The notes below the pieces were generated by a model. It was not told where the DNA came from. It ran no database searches and was given only the letters and a program-made list of their open reading frames with translations. Position numbers and translations under genes: made by a program. From the NCBI RefSeq assembly GCF_005250615.1, contig NZ_SULM01000005.1, positions 124,001 through 188,000 of the forward strand: DNA of 64,000 nucleotides. The letters run 5' to 3'. Every line of letters starts with the position of its first letter. Position 1 is the stretch's first letter. Source of the DNA: Pseudomonas rhizoryzae. Its GTDB lineage: Bacteria > Pseudomonadota > Gammaproteobacteria > Pseudomonadales > Pseudomonadaceae. Shown here piece by piece: positions 18,544-26,901 of the stretch.

Positions 18544-19687
18544 CCAAGAACTGCTGCAGACCCTGATTGGCTTTCCCACGGTCTCCGCCGACTCCAACCT
18601 GGCCCTGATCCATCATGTGCGAGGTCTGCTGGAAGCGGCCGGTATCACCTGCCGCCTGGTCCTCGACGAGAGCGGGCGCAAGGCCAATCTTTTTGCCAGC
18701 GTGGGCCCGACGGACGTGCCTGGCGTGCTGCTCTCCGGCCATACCGACGTGGTGCCCGTGGAAGGCCAGGCCTGGACCCTGCCACCCTTCGAGGGCACCC
18801 TGAAGGATGGCCGGATCTATGGCCGCGGCGCCTGCGACATGAAGGGCTTCGTCGCCTGCGCGGTGATGGCCCTGCTTGACGCCGCTCGCGGTGAACCACT
18901 CAAACGACCGCTGCAACTGGCGCTGTCCCACGACGAGGAGATCGGCTGCGTCGGGGTCCGGCGGCTGCTGGACGTGCTGGAACTGGCCCCCGTGCGGCCC
19001 TTCCTCTGTATCGTTGGCGAACCCACGGAATTACAGGTCGCCCTCGGCCACAAGGGCAAGGCGGCGCTGCGCGCCCACTGCCATGGCCAGGAGGGGCACT
19101 CGTCGAAAGCCCCGCTGCATGTGAACGCCATCCACCTGGCCAGCGATTTGGTCGGCGCGTTGCGTGCCAGCCAGCGACATCTGGCGGAAGAGGGCGCGCG
19201 CGATGTCGCCTACGACATTCCCTACACCACCCTGCATGTCGGTCGTATCGACGGCGGCAAGGCGCTGAACATCGTGCCGAATCTCTGCACCCTGGACTTC
19301 GAGATCCGCCACCTGCCAGCCGACGATCCCGCTGCTCTGGTGGCCGCGCTGCAAGACACGGCGGATCGTCTAGTCCGCGAGGCGCGCCAACTGTCACCCA
19401 AGGCGGCCATCGAGATCGAGACCGTCAACGCCTATCCCGGCCTGGACACCCACCCCAGCGTCGAGGCCGTGCGCTTCCTGCAGACCCTGGTCGAACCCGG
19501 CACCGCACAACTCAAGGTGGCCTTCGGCACCGAAGGCGGGCTCTTCGCCAATCGGCTGGACACCCCCGTGGTGGTCTGCGGCCCCGGTAGCATCGACCAG
19601 GCGCACAAGCCGGACGAATATGTCGAGCTGAGCCAGTTGGAGGCCTGTGATGCCTTGCTGGGTCGGTTGCGGGTGGCTTTGGGTTAA
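18536..19687 (+). CDS. argE: M20 metallopeptidase, acetylornithine deacetylase-like
   Basis: A 383-residue zinc-dependent deacylase resembling ArgE. Metal ligands and catalytic residues are visible in LSGHTDVVP (His, Asp), GRGACDMKG (Asp), HDEEIGCVG (catalytic Glu and metal Glu) and GEPTELQ, with the late histidine in GPGSIDQAHKPDEY. The lid dimerisation domain lies in between. ATG at 18536 gives a start matching the family; longer upstream starts run through the small gene. Its place at the end of a peptide-type importer operon suggests that it removes an acyl group from an imported N-acyl amino acid rather than serving arginine synthesis. Confidence 0.85.
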   Translation: MTSQELLQTLIGFPTVSADSNLALIHHVRGLLEAAGITCRLVLDESGRKANLFASVGPTDVPGVLLSGHTDVVPVEGQAWTLPPFEGTLKDGRIYGRGACDMKGFVACAVMALLDAARGEPLKRPLQLALSHDEEIGCVGVRRLLDVLELAPVRPFLCIVGEPTELQVALGHKGKAALRAHCHGQEGHSSKAPLHVNAIHLASDLVGALRASQRHLAEEGARDVAYDIPYTTLHVGRIDGGKALNIVPNLCTLDFEIRHLPADDPAALVAALQDTADRLVREARQLSPKAAIEIETVNAYPGLDTHPSVEAVRFLQTLVEPGTAQLKVAFGTEGGLFANRLDTPVVVCGPGSIDQAHKPDEYVELSQLEACDALLGRLRVALG

Positions 19688-19704
19688 GCCACCCCGATAG
19701 CTAG

Positions 19705-20631
19705 CTAATAACCCCGCTGCCGATCCACCAACCCCCGCATCGGCTCACCCCGCTGATGACGACGGATGTTCTCCAACAACACCGTGAAAGCCGTTTCCGG
19801 CACCGTCATGGCGCCCACGTGGGGCGTCAGCCAGATGCGTGGGTGCTGCCAAAAGGGATGGTCGGCTGCCGGCGGCTCCGTTTCCAACACATCCAGCACT
19901 GCCTGGCTCAGTTGACCGCTGTCCAGGGCGGCCAGTAGATCCGCCTCCACCAACTGGGCGCCGCGGCCCAGGTTGATCAGGCTGGCGCCGCGGGGCAGGG
20001 CGGCGAACAGCCGGGCGTCGAGAATGCCCTTGGTCGCCTCCGTCAGCGGCAGCAGGCAGATGAGGATCTCACAGTCGGCCAGGAACGCCGGCAATTGCTC
20101 GGCGCCGGCATGGCAGCGTACGCCGGGTAGCTCATGGGATGAGCGTGACCAGCCCGAGAGGGCGAAGCCGAAGGTGGCGAGCCGCTCCAGCACTGCCTGG
20201 CCGATCTGGCCGAGGCCGAGCACCCCGACGCGTCTGTTCTCTGCCGTCACCAGGGCGTGCTCCTGCCAACGCCCCGCGCCTTGCTGGTCGAGGTAGAGCG
20301 GTAACTGGCGATGCAGCGCCAGAACCATGAGCGTCGCGTATTCCACCATGCCGGCGACGATGCCAGGATCGAGCATCCGTACCACAGGTAGCTCCGGAGG
20401 CAGCAGGCTCAGGTCGAACTGGTCGATCCCGGCGGAGGTGGCGAACAGAACCTCCAGATTGGGGAAGCGACTGGCCAGGTCTTCCGGCGGTTGCCAGCAG
20501 GCTAAATAGCGAACCTCTTCGGCGTTGCCCACCTCCGGCCAGTGGCGGAATTCGATGTCGGGTGCGTGTTCCTGGAACAGGCGTCGCCACGCCTGGCCCC
20601 GCACGGGATCGGCCTTGTACAGCAGCGTCAT
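19705..20631 (-). CDS. ghrA: D-2-hydroxyacid dehydrogenase, glyoxylate/hydroxypyruvate reductase A-like
   Basis: A 308-residue NAD(P)H-dependent 2-keto-acid reductase. The Rossmann motif is GVLGLGQIGQAV, the catalytic Arg follows in NLGRGAQLVE, and the catalytic His in LTPHVGAM. Length and the ILICLLPLTEATKGI segment fit GhrA, which reduces glyoxylate and hydroxypyruvate. ATG at 20631 is chosen by alignment to the family's N-terminal MTLLYKADP; the frame remains open to 20757. It is convergent with the deacylase gene 17 bases away and shares its upstream region with the cupin remnant. Confidence 0.85.
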   Translation of the reverse strand: MTLLYKADPVRGQAWRRLFQEHAPDIEFRHWPEVGNAEEVRYLACWQPPEDLASRFPNLEVLFATSAGIDQFDLSLLPPELPVVRMLDPGIVAGMVEYATLMVLALHRQLPLYLDQQGAGRWQEHALVTAENRRVGVLGLGQIGQAVLERLATFGFALSGWSRSSHELPGVRCHAGAEQLPAFLADCEILICLLPLTEATKGILDARLFAALPRGASLINLGRGAQLVEADLLAALDSGQLSQAVLDVLETEPPAADHPFWQHPRIWLTPHVGAMTVPETAFTVLLENIRRHQRGEPMRGLVDRQRGY

Positions 20632-20682
20632 GATGAGGTCTCCGGCAAAGCCCAAGCATGGCGTACCGGGGCGATAGTTTGT

Positions 20683-20696
20683 CCCGAAATTTCGGG
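20683..20696. promoter_or_regulatory. Perfect 14-bp palindrome upstream of ghrA
   Basis: CCCGAAATTTCGGG is a perfect palindrome 52 bases before the ghrA start codon and just before the cupin remnant. Position and symmetry suit an operator for a dimeric repressor. No regulator can be assigned. Confidence 0.45.
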
Positions 20697-20706
20697 CGCT
20701 GCCGCC

Positions 20707-20853
20707 ATGATCGGTGGTGCGGTGTCGCTGGCGGCACCAGGGCGAGCGCCCTGTCACGTCAGGGCGGGGGAGGCGGTGCTGGTACCGGCGGAAACCACGA
20801 TGGCCTGGGACAGCCAGGAGAGGGTGCGCGAGCTGTATTGCATCCTGCGCTGA
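20707..20853 (+). pseudogene. C-terminal remnant of a cupin (DUF861/Cupin_3) gene
   Basis: The frame encodes 48 residues that read like the C-terminal half of a DUF861 cupin: a GGAVSLAAPG strand, VRAGEAVLVPAETTMAWDS and a final ERVRELYCILR. Normal members are about 110-120 residues, so the N-terminal half is missing; upstream the frame continues only as antisense of ghrA. Such cupins often stand next to amine-oxidising and GabT/GabD-type genes, as here. It could still be expressed as a fragment, but a decayed gene is more likely. Confidence 0.55.
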
Positions 20854-20896
20854 AGGGGCTGGCCGCTGCGCCAGCCGAGGGTTGGCACAGCAGTGC

Positions 20897-21388
20897 TCAG
20901 CCGGCCTTGATCAGGCTGCGTAGCGGCAGGGCGTTCTTGACCACCGGGGACTTGATGACGATGTAGCTGAAGTACTTCTCGATGCCCACGTTGCGGTCGA
21001 GGATGGATTCCATCAGTTCCTGGTAGTGGCCGATGCTGCTGCACATGAAGCGCAGCAGGTAGTCGTAGCCGCCGCTGATCAGGTGGCACTCGAGGATCTC
21101 GTCGACGCCGCGGATGAAGGATTCGAACTTCACGAAGTCGGCGCGCTTGTGGTCGGAGAGGGTGACCTCGGTGAACACCGTTACCGAGTTGGCGATCTTG
21201 GCGAGGTTGACGTGGGCCTCATAGCCGCTGATGTAGCCGGCCGCCTCCAGGCGCTTGACCCGCTGCAGGCAGGGGCTGGGGGAGAGGCCCACGGCTTCGG
21301 CGAGGCTGACGTTGGTCATCCGGCCGTCCTTCTGCAGTTGCACCAGGATATTGATATCGATGCGGTCCAGTTTCGTTGCGGCGTCCAT
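20897..21388 (-). CDS. Lrp/AsnC-family transcriptional regulator
   Basis: A 163-residue regulator with an N-terminal HTH (LDRIDINILVQLQKDGRMTNVSLAEAVGLSPSP region) and a C-terminal RAM ligand-binding domain with HLISGGYDYLLRF. ATG at 21388 is preferred to the ATG at 21394 because GAGGA is seven bases before it and only one base before the other. It leads the direction of the HAD-GabT-GabD genes upstream on the same strand and probably regulates them. It is similar to the AsnC regulator at 5306-5821. Confidence 0.93.
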   Translation of the reverse strand: MDAATKLDRIDINILVQLQKDGRMTNVSLAEAVGLSPSPCLQRVKRLEAAGYISGYEAHVNLAKIANSVTVFTEVTLSDHKRADFVKFESFIRGVDEILECHLISGGYDYLLRFMCSSIGHYQELMESILDRNVGIEKYFSYIVIKSPVVKNALPLRSLIKAG

Positions 21389-21417
21389 CGTCATTCCTCG
21401 CAGTCGTAAACGGCAGA

Positions 21418-22107
21418 CTAGGCACGCAGGGCGGTCTGATGCGCATGCACCAGATCGGCGAGACTCGCGTACTCGCATCGCGTGCCATCCAGGGCCTGCC
21501 GCGAAAGGTTCCAGGGCCGGGAGCGATCACGGCGCAAGGTACACAGTGGAAAATCCACCAGGGGGTTCCAGGGGTCGTCCGGTTCGCTGCCGCGTACCGG
21601 CAACAGATCCTCGCGCGCCAAGCCCAGCTCTTCGAGGGTGGTATCCAGCGCCAGGCGCAGATCACCGCCCCGGTTGGGCACCACGGCGGCGAAGACGTCT
21701 GGCAAGCGCGCCGTGACCGCTGCGGCGTCGCCATCATCGGGCGAGGCCAACAACACCAACCGATAGAACTTGCTCAGGTACTGCAGCGCGCCCGGCGCAT
21801 CCTCGAACACCGGCCAGCACGTCGTGGCGTTTCCAAAGGCCACGCTGGCATCCAGGTCTGCTTCCTGCTGCAACTCCTGCGCCAGGCGCTGGTGGATGCG
21901 TAGGTGCAGGCTGGCCTGGCTGGCGGCTGGAGCCTCCTGGCGCAACTCGCGGACCAGGCGGTGATAGCTGCCGAGCAGCCAGTCGGGATGGGTGCTGAGG
22001 CCAGCCTGCGCCACTATGGGGCGCAGGGCTTCCAGGATGCCCCCTTCACGATCGATAAGGGTGCCGTAGCAGGAAAAGCCAATGGCCTGGTATCGGGTGA
22101 TTCTCAT
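21418..22107 (-). CDS. HAD-like protein with Ser in place of the nucleophilic Asp (copy 3)
   Basis: A 229-residue relative of the two other HAD proteins in the window, but motif I reads GFSCYGTLID: residue 12 is Ser where the others have the nucleophilic Asp. Without it the phospho- or ester-enzyme intermediate of a normal HAD enzyme cannot form. Later motifs are also divergent (VLLASPDD where the paralogues have a Ser-Asn motif II, GSEPDDPWN in place of SSSFRYDL). The protein may be catalytically inactive, a binding protein, or use another chemistry. ATG at 22107 is preceded by GGGAAA. It sits 55 bases after gabT and 29 before the AsnC gene, in one orientation. Confidence 0.8.
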   Translation of the reverse strand: MRITRYQAIGFSCYGTLIDREGGILEALRPIVAQAGLSTHPDWLLGSYHRLVRELRQEAPAASQASLHLRIHQRLAQELQQEADLDASVAFGNATTCWPVFEDAPGALQYLSKFYRLVLLASPDDGDAAAVTARLPDVFAAVVPNRGGDLRLALDTTLEELGLAREDLLPVRGSEPDDPWNPLVDFPLCTLRRDRSRPWNLSRQALDGTRCEYASLADLVHAHQTALRA

Positions 22108-22162
22108 GGTCGATTTCCCTTTGGCGCCGCTCCAGTGGGGCCGGGCGGCGTTACGTTCGACC

Positions 22163-23452
22163 TCAGGCACCGGCCTGGGCGAGGGCTTGGCCGAACATCT
22201 GCAAGGCTTCGGCCAGTTGTGCGTCGGTAGTGACCAAGGGCGCCAGGAAGCGGATGACATTCCGTTCGACGCCGCACTTGATCACCAGCAGACCAGCCTG
22301 ACGGGCGCCATCGATGACCTTTTGGGCCAGGGCGGCGTCTGGGCTGTGGCCATCGGTACCGACCATTTCCACCGCCAGCATGAAGCCGCGACCGCGGACC
22401 TCGCCGATGCGCGAATGGCGCTCTTGCAGCGTTAGCAGACCGCTACGCAGTTGCTCGCCGAGGGCGACGCCGCGGGCGACCAGCTCTTCTTCCTCGAAGA
22501 TGTCCAGCACCGCCAGGGCCGCGGCGCAGGCCAGGGCGTTGCCGCCGTAGGTGCCGCCGAGGCCACCGGGTTGGGGAGCGTCCATGATGGCCGCGCGGCC
22601 GACCACGCCGGAGAGCGGCAGGCCGCCCGCCAGGCTCTTGGCCACCGTCACCAAATCCGGCTGGATCCCGGTCTGCTGGAAGGCGAAGAGGCTGCCGGTA
22701 CGGCCGAAGCCGGTCTGGATCTCGTCGGCGATGAGCACGATGCCGTGTTGGTCGCACAGGGCGCGCAGCGCCTGGAGGAACTCCACCGGCGCCGGGCGGA
22801 AGCCGCCGTCGCCCTGCACCGGCTCGATCAGGATGGCAGCGACCTGATCGGGCGCGATCTGGGTGGCCAGGACTTCGCGCAAGCCGGCCAGCGCCTGCTG
22901 GGTATCCAGGCCGCGGAAGGCATCGGGGTAGGGCGCGTGATAGATGTCGCCGGGGAAGGGGCCGAAGTTCTGCTTGTAGGGCTGGGCGAAGCCGGTCAGG
23001 GTCACGCCCAGCAGGGTGCGGCCGTGGAAGCCGCCGCGGAAGGCGATAACGCCTGGCCGCTTGGTATGGGCGCGGGCGATCTTGATGGCGTTCTCCACCG
23101 CTTCGGCACCCGAGGTGAGCAGCAGCGTCTTGTAGGCTTCGCCGTTGCCGATCAGGGTGTTGAGGCGGCTGGCCAGTTCCAGGTAGGGCTCGTAGGCCAT
23201 CACCTGGAAACTGGCGTGGGAGATTTCCCCGACCTGGCGGCGGACGGCTTCCACCACGCGCGGGTGGTTGTGGCCGACGTTGAGCACGCCGATGCCGCCG
23301 ACGAAATCGAGGTAGCGGCGACCGTCCACGTCCCAGACTTCGCTGCCCTGGGCGCGAGCCACCACGACGGGATGGGCGGTGATGATGCCCCGGGGCACGC
23401 TCTGTTCGCGATGACCCAAGAGGCGGTCGGTGGCTTTGGCAGCGGAATTCAT
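22163..23452 (-). CDS. gabT: 4-aminobutyrate aminotransferase-like enzyme
   Basis: A 429-residue class-III aminotransferase. Lys272 (VTVAKSLAGGLPLSG) is the PLP lysine, Asp243 in IADEIQTGFGRTG binds the pyridinium, and TSGAEAVENAIKIAR is the phosphate-binding segment. These motifs match GabT, which moves the amino group of 4-aminobutyrate to 2-oxoglutarate. GabD lies 143 bases upstream on the same strand, so together they convert GABA to succinate. Related omega-amino acids such as 5-aminovalerate are possible substrates. Confidence 0.9.
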   Translation of the reverse strand: MNSAAKATDRLLGHREQSVPRGIITAHPVVVARAQGSEVWDVDGRRYLDFVGGIGVLNVGHNHPRVVEAVRRQVGEISHASFQVMAYEPYLELASRLNTLIGNGEAYKTLLLTSGAEAVENAIKIARAHTKRPGVIAFRGGFHGRTLLGVTLTGFAQPYKQNFGPFPGDIYHAPYPDAFRGLDTQQALAGLREVLATQIAPDQVAAILIEPVQGDGGFRPAPVEFLQALRALCDQHGIVLIADEIQTGFGRTGSLFAFQQTGIQPDLVTVAKSLAGGLPLSGVVGRAAIMDAPQPGGLGGTYGGNALACAAALAVLDIFEEEELVARGVALGEQLRSGLLTLQERHSRIGEVRGRGFMLAVEMVGTDGHSPDAALAQKVIDGARQAGLLVIKCGVERNVIRFLAPLVTTDAQLAEALQMFGQALAQAGA

Positions 23453-23595
23453 GCAGCTATCTCCAGGCAGGGGGCGAGGGTTTCAGCCTAAGCAAACGCC
23501 GGGGTCGGTAACGCTGAAGTTGCCGGCCGTGGCATCGCGATCGGCTGTTTTGGTCTGGGGTGGCGGCATTTTCGGTTGCCTGCCGCCAGGGGCAG

Positions 23596-25059
23596 TCAGT
23601 CCAGTCCGCCCAGGTGCCAGGCTTTGACTTCCAGGTACTCGTCCATTCCCAGGTGCGAACCCTCGCGGCCCAGCCCGGACTGCTTCACGCCGCCGAAGGG
23701 GGCGACCTCCATGGAGAGGGTGCCGGTATTGAGCGCTACCATGCCGAACTCCAGGCGCTCACCCACCCGCCAGGCACGGCGCAGGTCCTGGGTATAGTAG
23801 TAGGCGCCGAGGCCGTAGGGCGTGGCATTGGCCAGCGCCAGGGCCTCGGCTTCGTCGCCAAAGCGGAACAGCGGCGCCACCGGGCCGAAGGTTTCCTCGC
23901 GCGCCAGCAGCATGTCCGGCGTGGCGCCGGTGAGTACCGTGGGGGCGACGAATTGGTCGCGGCCGCTGGGCAGGCCGCCGAACAGGGCCTTGGCGCCTTT
24001 GGTGAGGGCGTCGTCGACATGGCGGGCGACCTTGTCCACCGCCGGGCGATTGATCAGCGGACCGAGGGTCACCCCGGCCTCCAGGCCGTTGCCCACCTTG
24101 AACTTGGCGACCTCAGCAGCCAGCCGCTCGGCGAAGCGGTCGTGGATAGCGTCCTGGACCAGGATGCGGTTGGCGCAGACGCAAGTCTGGCCGGCGTTGC
24201 GGAACTTGCTCTGCAGCACCCCGGCGATGGCGAGGTCCAGGTCGGCGTCATCGAAGACGATGAAGGGCGCATTGCCGCCCAGCTCCATGCTGGTGCGCTT
24301 CACCGTGGCCGCGCACTGGGCCAGCAGCAGCTGGCCGATCCGCGTGGAGCCGGTGAAGGACAGTTTGCGCACCGCCGGATTGCTGGTGAGTTCGCCACCG
24401 ATGCCGACGGGTAGGCCGGTGACTACGTTGAATACCCCAGCGGGAAAGCCCGCGCGTTCGGCCAGTTCGGCCAGCGCCAGGGCCGACAGCGGGGTGAGAT
24501 CCGAGGGCTTGACCACCACCGGGCAGCCGGCAGCCAAGGCCGGCGCGGCCTTGCGGGTGATCATGGCGTTGGGGAAGTTCCACGGGGTGATGGCGGCGGC
24601 CACGCCCACCGGCTGTTTGAGCACCAGCACCCGGCGATCGCGGGCGGGAGCGGGCAGGATATCGCCATAGCTGCGCCTGGCTTCTTCGGCGAACCATTTG
24701 ACGAAGCTGGCACCATAGGCGATCTCGCCGCGCGCCTCGGCCAGCGGCTTGCCCTGCTCCAGGGTCATCAGTAGGGCGAGGTCCTCCTGGTGTTCCAGCA
24801 TCAGCGCGTGCCAGCGTTCCAGCAGCGCCGCGCGTTCGGCCGCGGGACGCTCGCGCCAGGCGGGCCAGGCCGCTTCCGCGGCGGCGATGGCGCGGGCGGT
24901 TTCCGCGGCTTCCAGGGCCGCGACCTGGGCGATCACCGCGCCGGTGGCAGGGTTTTCCACGGCGAAGGTGGCGCCGTTGTCGGCACTTATCCAGTGGCCA
25001 TCGACATAGGCCGATTGTTTGAACAGGCGAGGATCACGCAGATCGAGGTGCAGCGGCAT
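23596..25059 (-). CDS. gabD: Succinate-semialdehyde dehydrogenase
   Basis: A 487-residue aldehyde dehydrogenase. Cys293 lies in RNAGQTCVCAN, where the second Cys two residues on is the typical GabD pair, and the Glu in TSMELGGNAPF is the general base. GGVKQSGLGREGSHLGMDEYLEVK at the C-terminus is characteristic of GabD. It oxidises succinate semialdehyde to succinate with NAD(P)+. It precedes gabT in the same direction. The 273 bases upstream carry only a small hairpin, described with the ProQ-like gene. Confidence 0.93.
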   Translation of the reverse strand: MPLHLDLRDPRLFKQSAYVDGHWISADNGATFAVENPATGAVIAQVAALEAAETARAIAAAEAAWPAWRERPAAERAALLERWHALMLEHQEDLALLMTLEQGKPLAEARGEIAYGASFVKWFAEEARRSYGDILPAPARDRRVLVLKQPVGVAAAITPWNFPNAMITRKAAPALAAGCPVVVKPSDLTPLSALALAELAERAGFPAGVFNVVTGLPVGIGGELTSNPAVRKLSFTGSTRIGQLLLAQCAATVKRTSMELGGNAPFIVFDDADLDLAIAGVLQSKFRNAGQTCVCANRILVQDAIHDRFAERLAAEVAKFKVGNGLEAGVTLGPLINRPAVDKVARHVDDALTKGAKALFGGLPSGRDQFVAPTVLTGATPDMLLAREETFGPVAPLFRFGDEAEALALANATPYGLGAYYYTQDLRRAWRVGERLEFGMVALNTGTLSMEVAPFGGVKQSGLGREGSHLGMDEYLEVKAWHLGGLD

Positions 25060-25332
25060 GGTGGCGCTCCCAGTGGCAGGTCAGGCCCTGAGTCTAGGGA
25101 GGCGCCGCGGTGGCGAATGCCGAATTCGACGGGCCCGAACGCCCGCGCAACGCGTTCGGCTCGCTGTGGCCGCAGTTTGTGCGGAGGGCTTGCATCGACT
25201 CGCCAAGCTTGCTGGTGACCGCGAGCCTGGCGGATTGACGTCAGCGAAAAGCGCGACCGGAAGGCCGTAGCGCTGCAGCCGGCCGCTGGGATCAGGCGCT
25301 TGCGCCTGCCCGGCTTGCGCGGGGAGGCGGGG

Positions 25333-25875
25333 TTATTGAGCCGATTCCGCCTGGGGGGCGTCGCTGGTCTCGACCGGCTTTTCCTTGGCTGGCGCCTTGT
25401 CGCGGCGGGCTTGTGCCCGTTGCCGCCGGGCCTGGCGCGCGGCATGCAGCGCCTGCGAGGCGGTGACGACGCCGGCCGGCTGACCGTTCAGGTCGAGACG
25501 GGGTGCATTCTCCTTCATGCTCGCCCAGTACCTATGACCCTGGCACCAGGCCGCGATGCCGAGCTTGAGCTGCTCGATGGACAGGCCGAGCGATCCCAGG
25601 TGCTGCTCGGCATCCTTGAGGATGCCTTCCTTCAAGGGCACCTTGGGCGCCGGATTGACCGGGAAGGCCAGGGGAAAGTGCTTCTGCAGACTGCGGATGG
25701 CATTGAAAGCCGCTTCCTGCTCGGGAGTCCTGGCTTCGCGCGGCGGCTTCTGCGGCTTCTGAGGCTTTTGCGCCTTCTGAGACTTCTGCGGAGGTTGCTG
25801 CTTGGCAGCAGGTTGCAGCTGCGCCTTTTCGGCGCGGAGCCGGTCGCGAAGCTCGGCTAGTTGTTCAAAACCCAT
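25333..25875 (-). CDS. ProQ/FinO-domain RNA-binding protein
   Basis: A 180-residue protein. After a short N-terminal helix (FEQLAELRDRLRAEKAQ) comes a linker of repeated Gln/Pro/Lys units (QKAQKPQKPQKPP, about residues 30-47), then a ProQ/FinO-like core (AAFNAIRSLQKHFPLAFP, LKEGILKDAEQHLG, HRYWASMKENAPRLDLNGQPAGVV) and a basic C-terminal tail. The family binds structured RNAs and acts as an sRNA chaperone. ATG at 25887 is an alternative start; neither has a strong Shine-Dalgarno. A hairpin of CAGGCG and CGCCTG at 25292-25307 lies 25 bases past the stop without a T-run. Confidence 0.82.
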   Translation of the reverse strand: MGFEQLAELRDRLRAEKAQLQPAAKQQPPQKSQKAQKPQKPQKPPREARTPEQEAAFNAIRSLQKHFPLAFPVNPAPKVPLKEGILKDAEQHLGSLGLSIEQLKLGIAAWCQGHRYWASMKENAPRLDLNGQPAGVVTASQALHAARQARRQRAQARRDKAPAKEKPVETSDAPQAESAQ

Positions 25876-25963
25876 TGTGCAGCTCATCGGTAGCGGATTT
25901 GGTCGGGCGAGAGGGTACCTCAAGCCGCGCCTTTGCACAGCCTCGGGCTGCCTTGAACTTCGA

Positions 25964-26869
25964 TCAGCCGACGAAGCCTCTGCCCAATAGCGGGTCGCTC
26001 CGCAGCCTGGTCACCGCCAGCTCGACGAAGGCGCGGACCTTGGCCGCCGCCTGGCGACCCTCCGGATAGACCAGGTGTACCGGCAGCGGGGCGTCCTCAT
26101 GGTCGGCGAGCACGATGCGCAGGGTGCCCTCGGCCAGGGCCGGAGCGATCTGGTAGTGCAGCACCCGGGTGAGGCCCCAGCCGGCCTTGGCCGCGGTAAT
26201 GGCGGCCTCGTTGGTGTTGCACTGCAGCACGGGCTCGACCACTACTCGCTGACCGCGGGCGAAGCGCCATTCCGGCGAGGCCCAGGCGCCCTGGCAGGCG
26301 AGGATGCGATGCTCCCGCAGCGCGGCGGGCGTGGTGGGCGTGCCTTGAGCGTCCAAATAAGCGGGCGAGGCGCAGACCACCCGCCGCATGCGGCCGACCT
26401 GGATCGCGGTGAAACCGGAATCCGGTAGCTGGCCGATACGCAAGGCGACGTCCAGACCCTCGTCCAGCAGATTCACCTGGCGATCGACGAACAGGGTGCG
26501 CACCCGCATCTGCGGATGGCGCCCCAGGAACTCCAGCACCAGGGGCAGCACGTGCAGTTGGCCGAAGAGCACCGGTGCGGTGATCGCCAGGGTGCCGGAT
26601 GGCTTGGCCTGGTGCCCGGCCGCGGCCAATTCCGCTTCGGCGATCTCGTCGAGGATGCGGCGGCAATCCTGCAGGTAGCGGACACCGGCTTCGGTAGGCT
26701 TCACCGAGCGGGTGGTGCGCACCAGCAGCCGGGCGCCGATGAGGTCTTCCAGGCCGGCGACCATGCGCGTCACCGCCGGCGCGCTCAGGTGCAACTCGCG
26801 GGCGGTGCGGGCGAAACTCTGGGTTTCGGCGACCTTCACGAACACGCGCATCGCCTGCCAACGATCCAT
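25964..26869 (-). CDS. LysR-family transcriptional regulator
   Basis: A 301-residue regulator with a typical LysR N-terminal HTH (MRVFVKVAETQSFARTARELHLSAPAVTRMVAGLE) and a C-terminal co-inducer-binding domain. The MRVFV start and VNLLDEGLDVALRIGQLPDSGF segment fit the large CrgA/AaeR-like subgroup. It follows the FMN-binding-protein gene by 32 bases in the same orientation; targets are unknown. Confidence 0.93.
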   Translation of the reverse strand: MDRWQAMRVFVKVAETQSFARTARELHLSAPAVTRMVAGLEDLIGARLLVRTTRSVKPTEAGVRYLQDCRRILDEIAEAELAAAGHQAKPSGTLAITAPVLFGQLHVLPLVLEFLGRHPQMRVRTLFVDRQVNLLDEGLDVALRIGQLPDSGFTAIQVGRMRRVVCASPAYLDAQGTPTTPAALREHRILACQGAWASPEWRFARGQRVVVEPVLQCNTNEAAITAAKAGWGLTRVLHYQIAPALAEGTLRIVLADHEDAPLPVHLVYPEGRQAAAKVRAFVELAVTRLRSDPLLGRGFVG

Positions 26870-26901
26870 CTGCCGGGTCGTCCTCTCCTATTGAACAGGC
26901 C

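Noticed and set aside
25292-25307. Terminator for the ProQ-like gene
   Set aside because: The CAGGCG/CGCCTG hairpin is short and no T-run follows on either strand.
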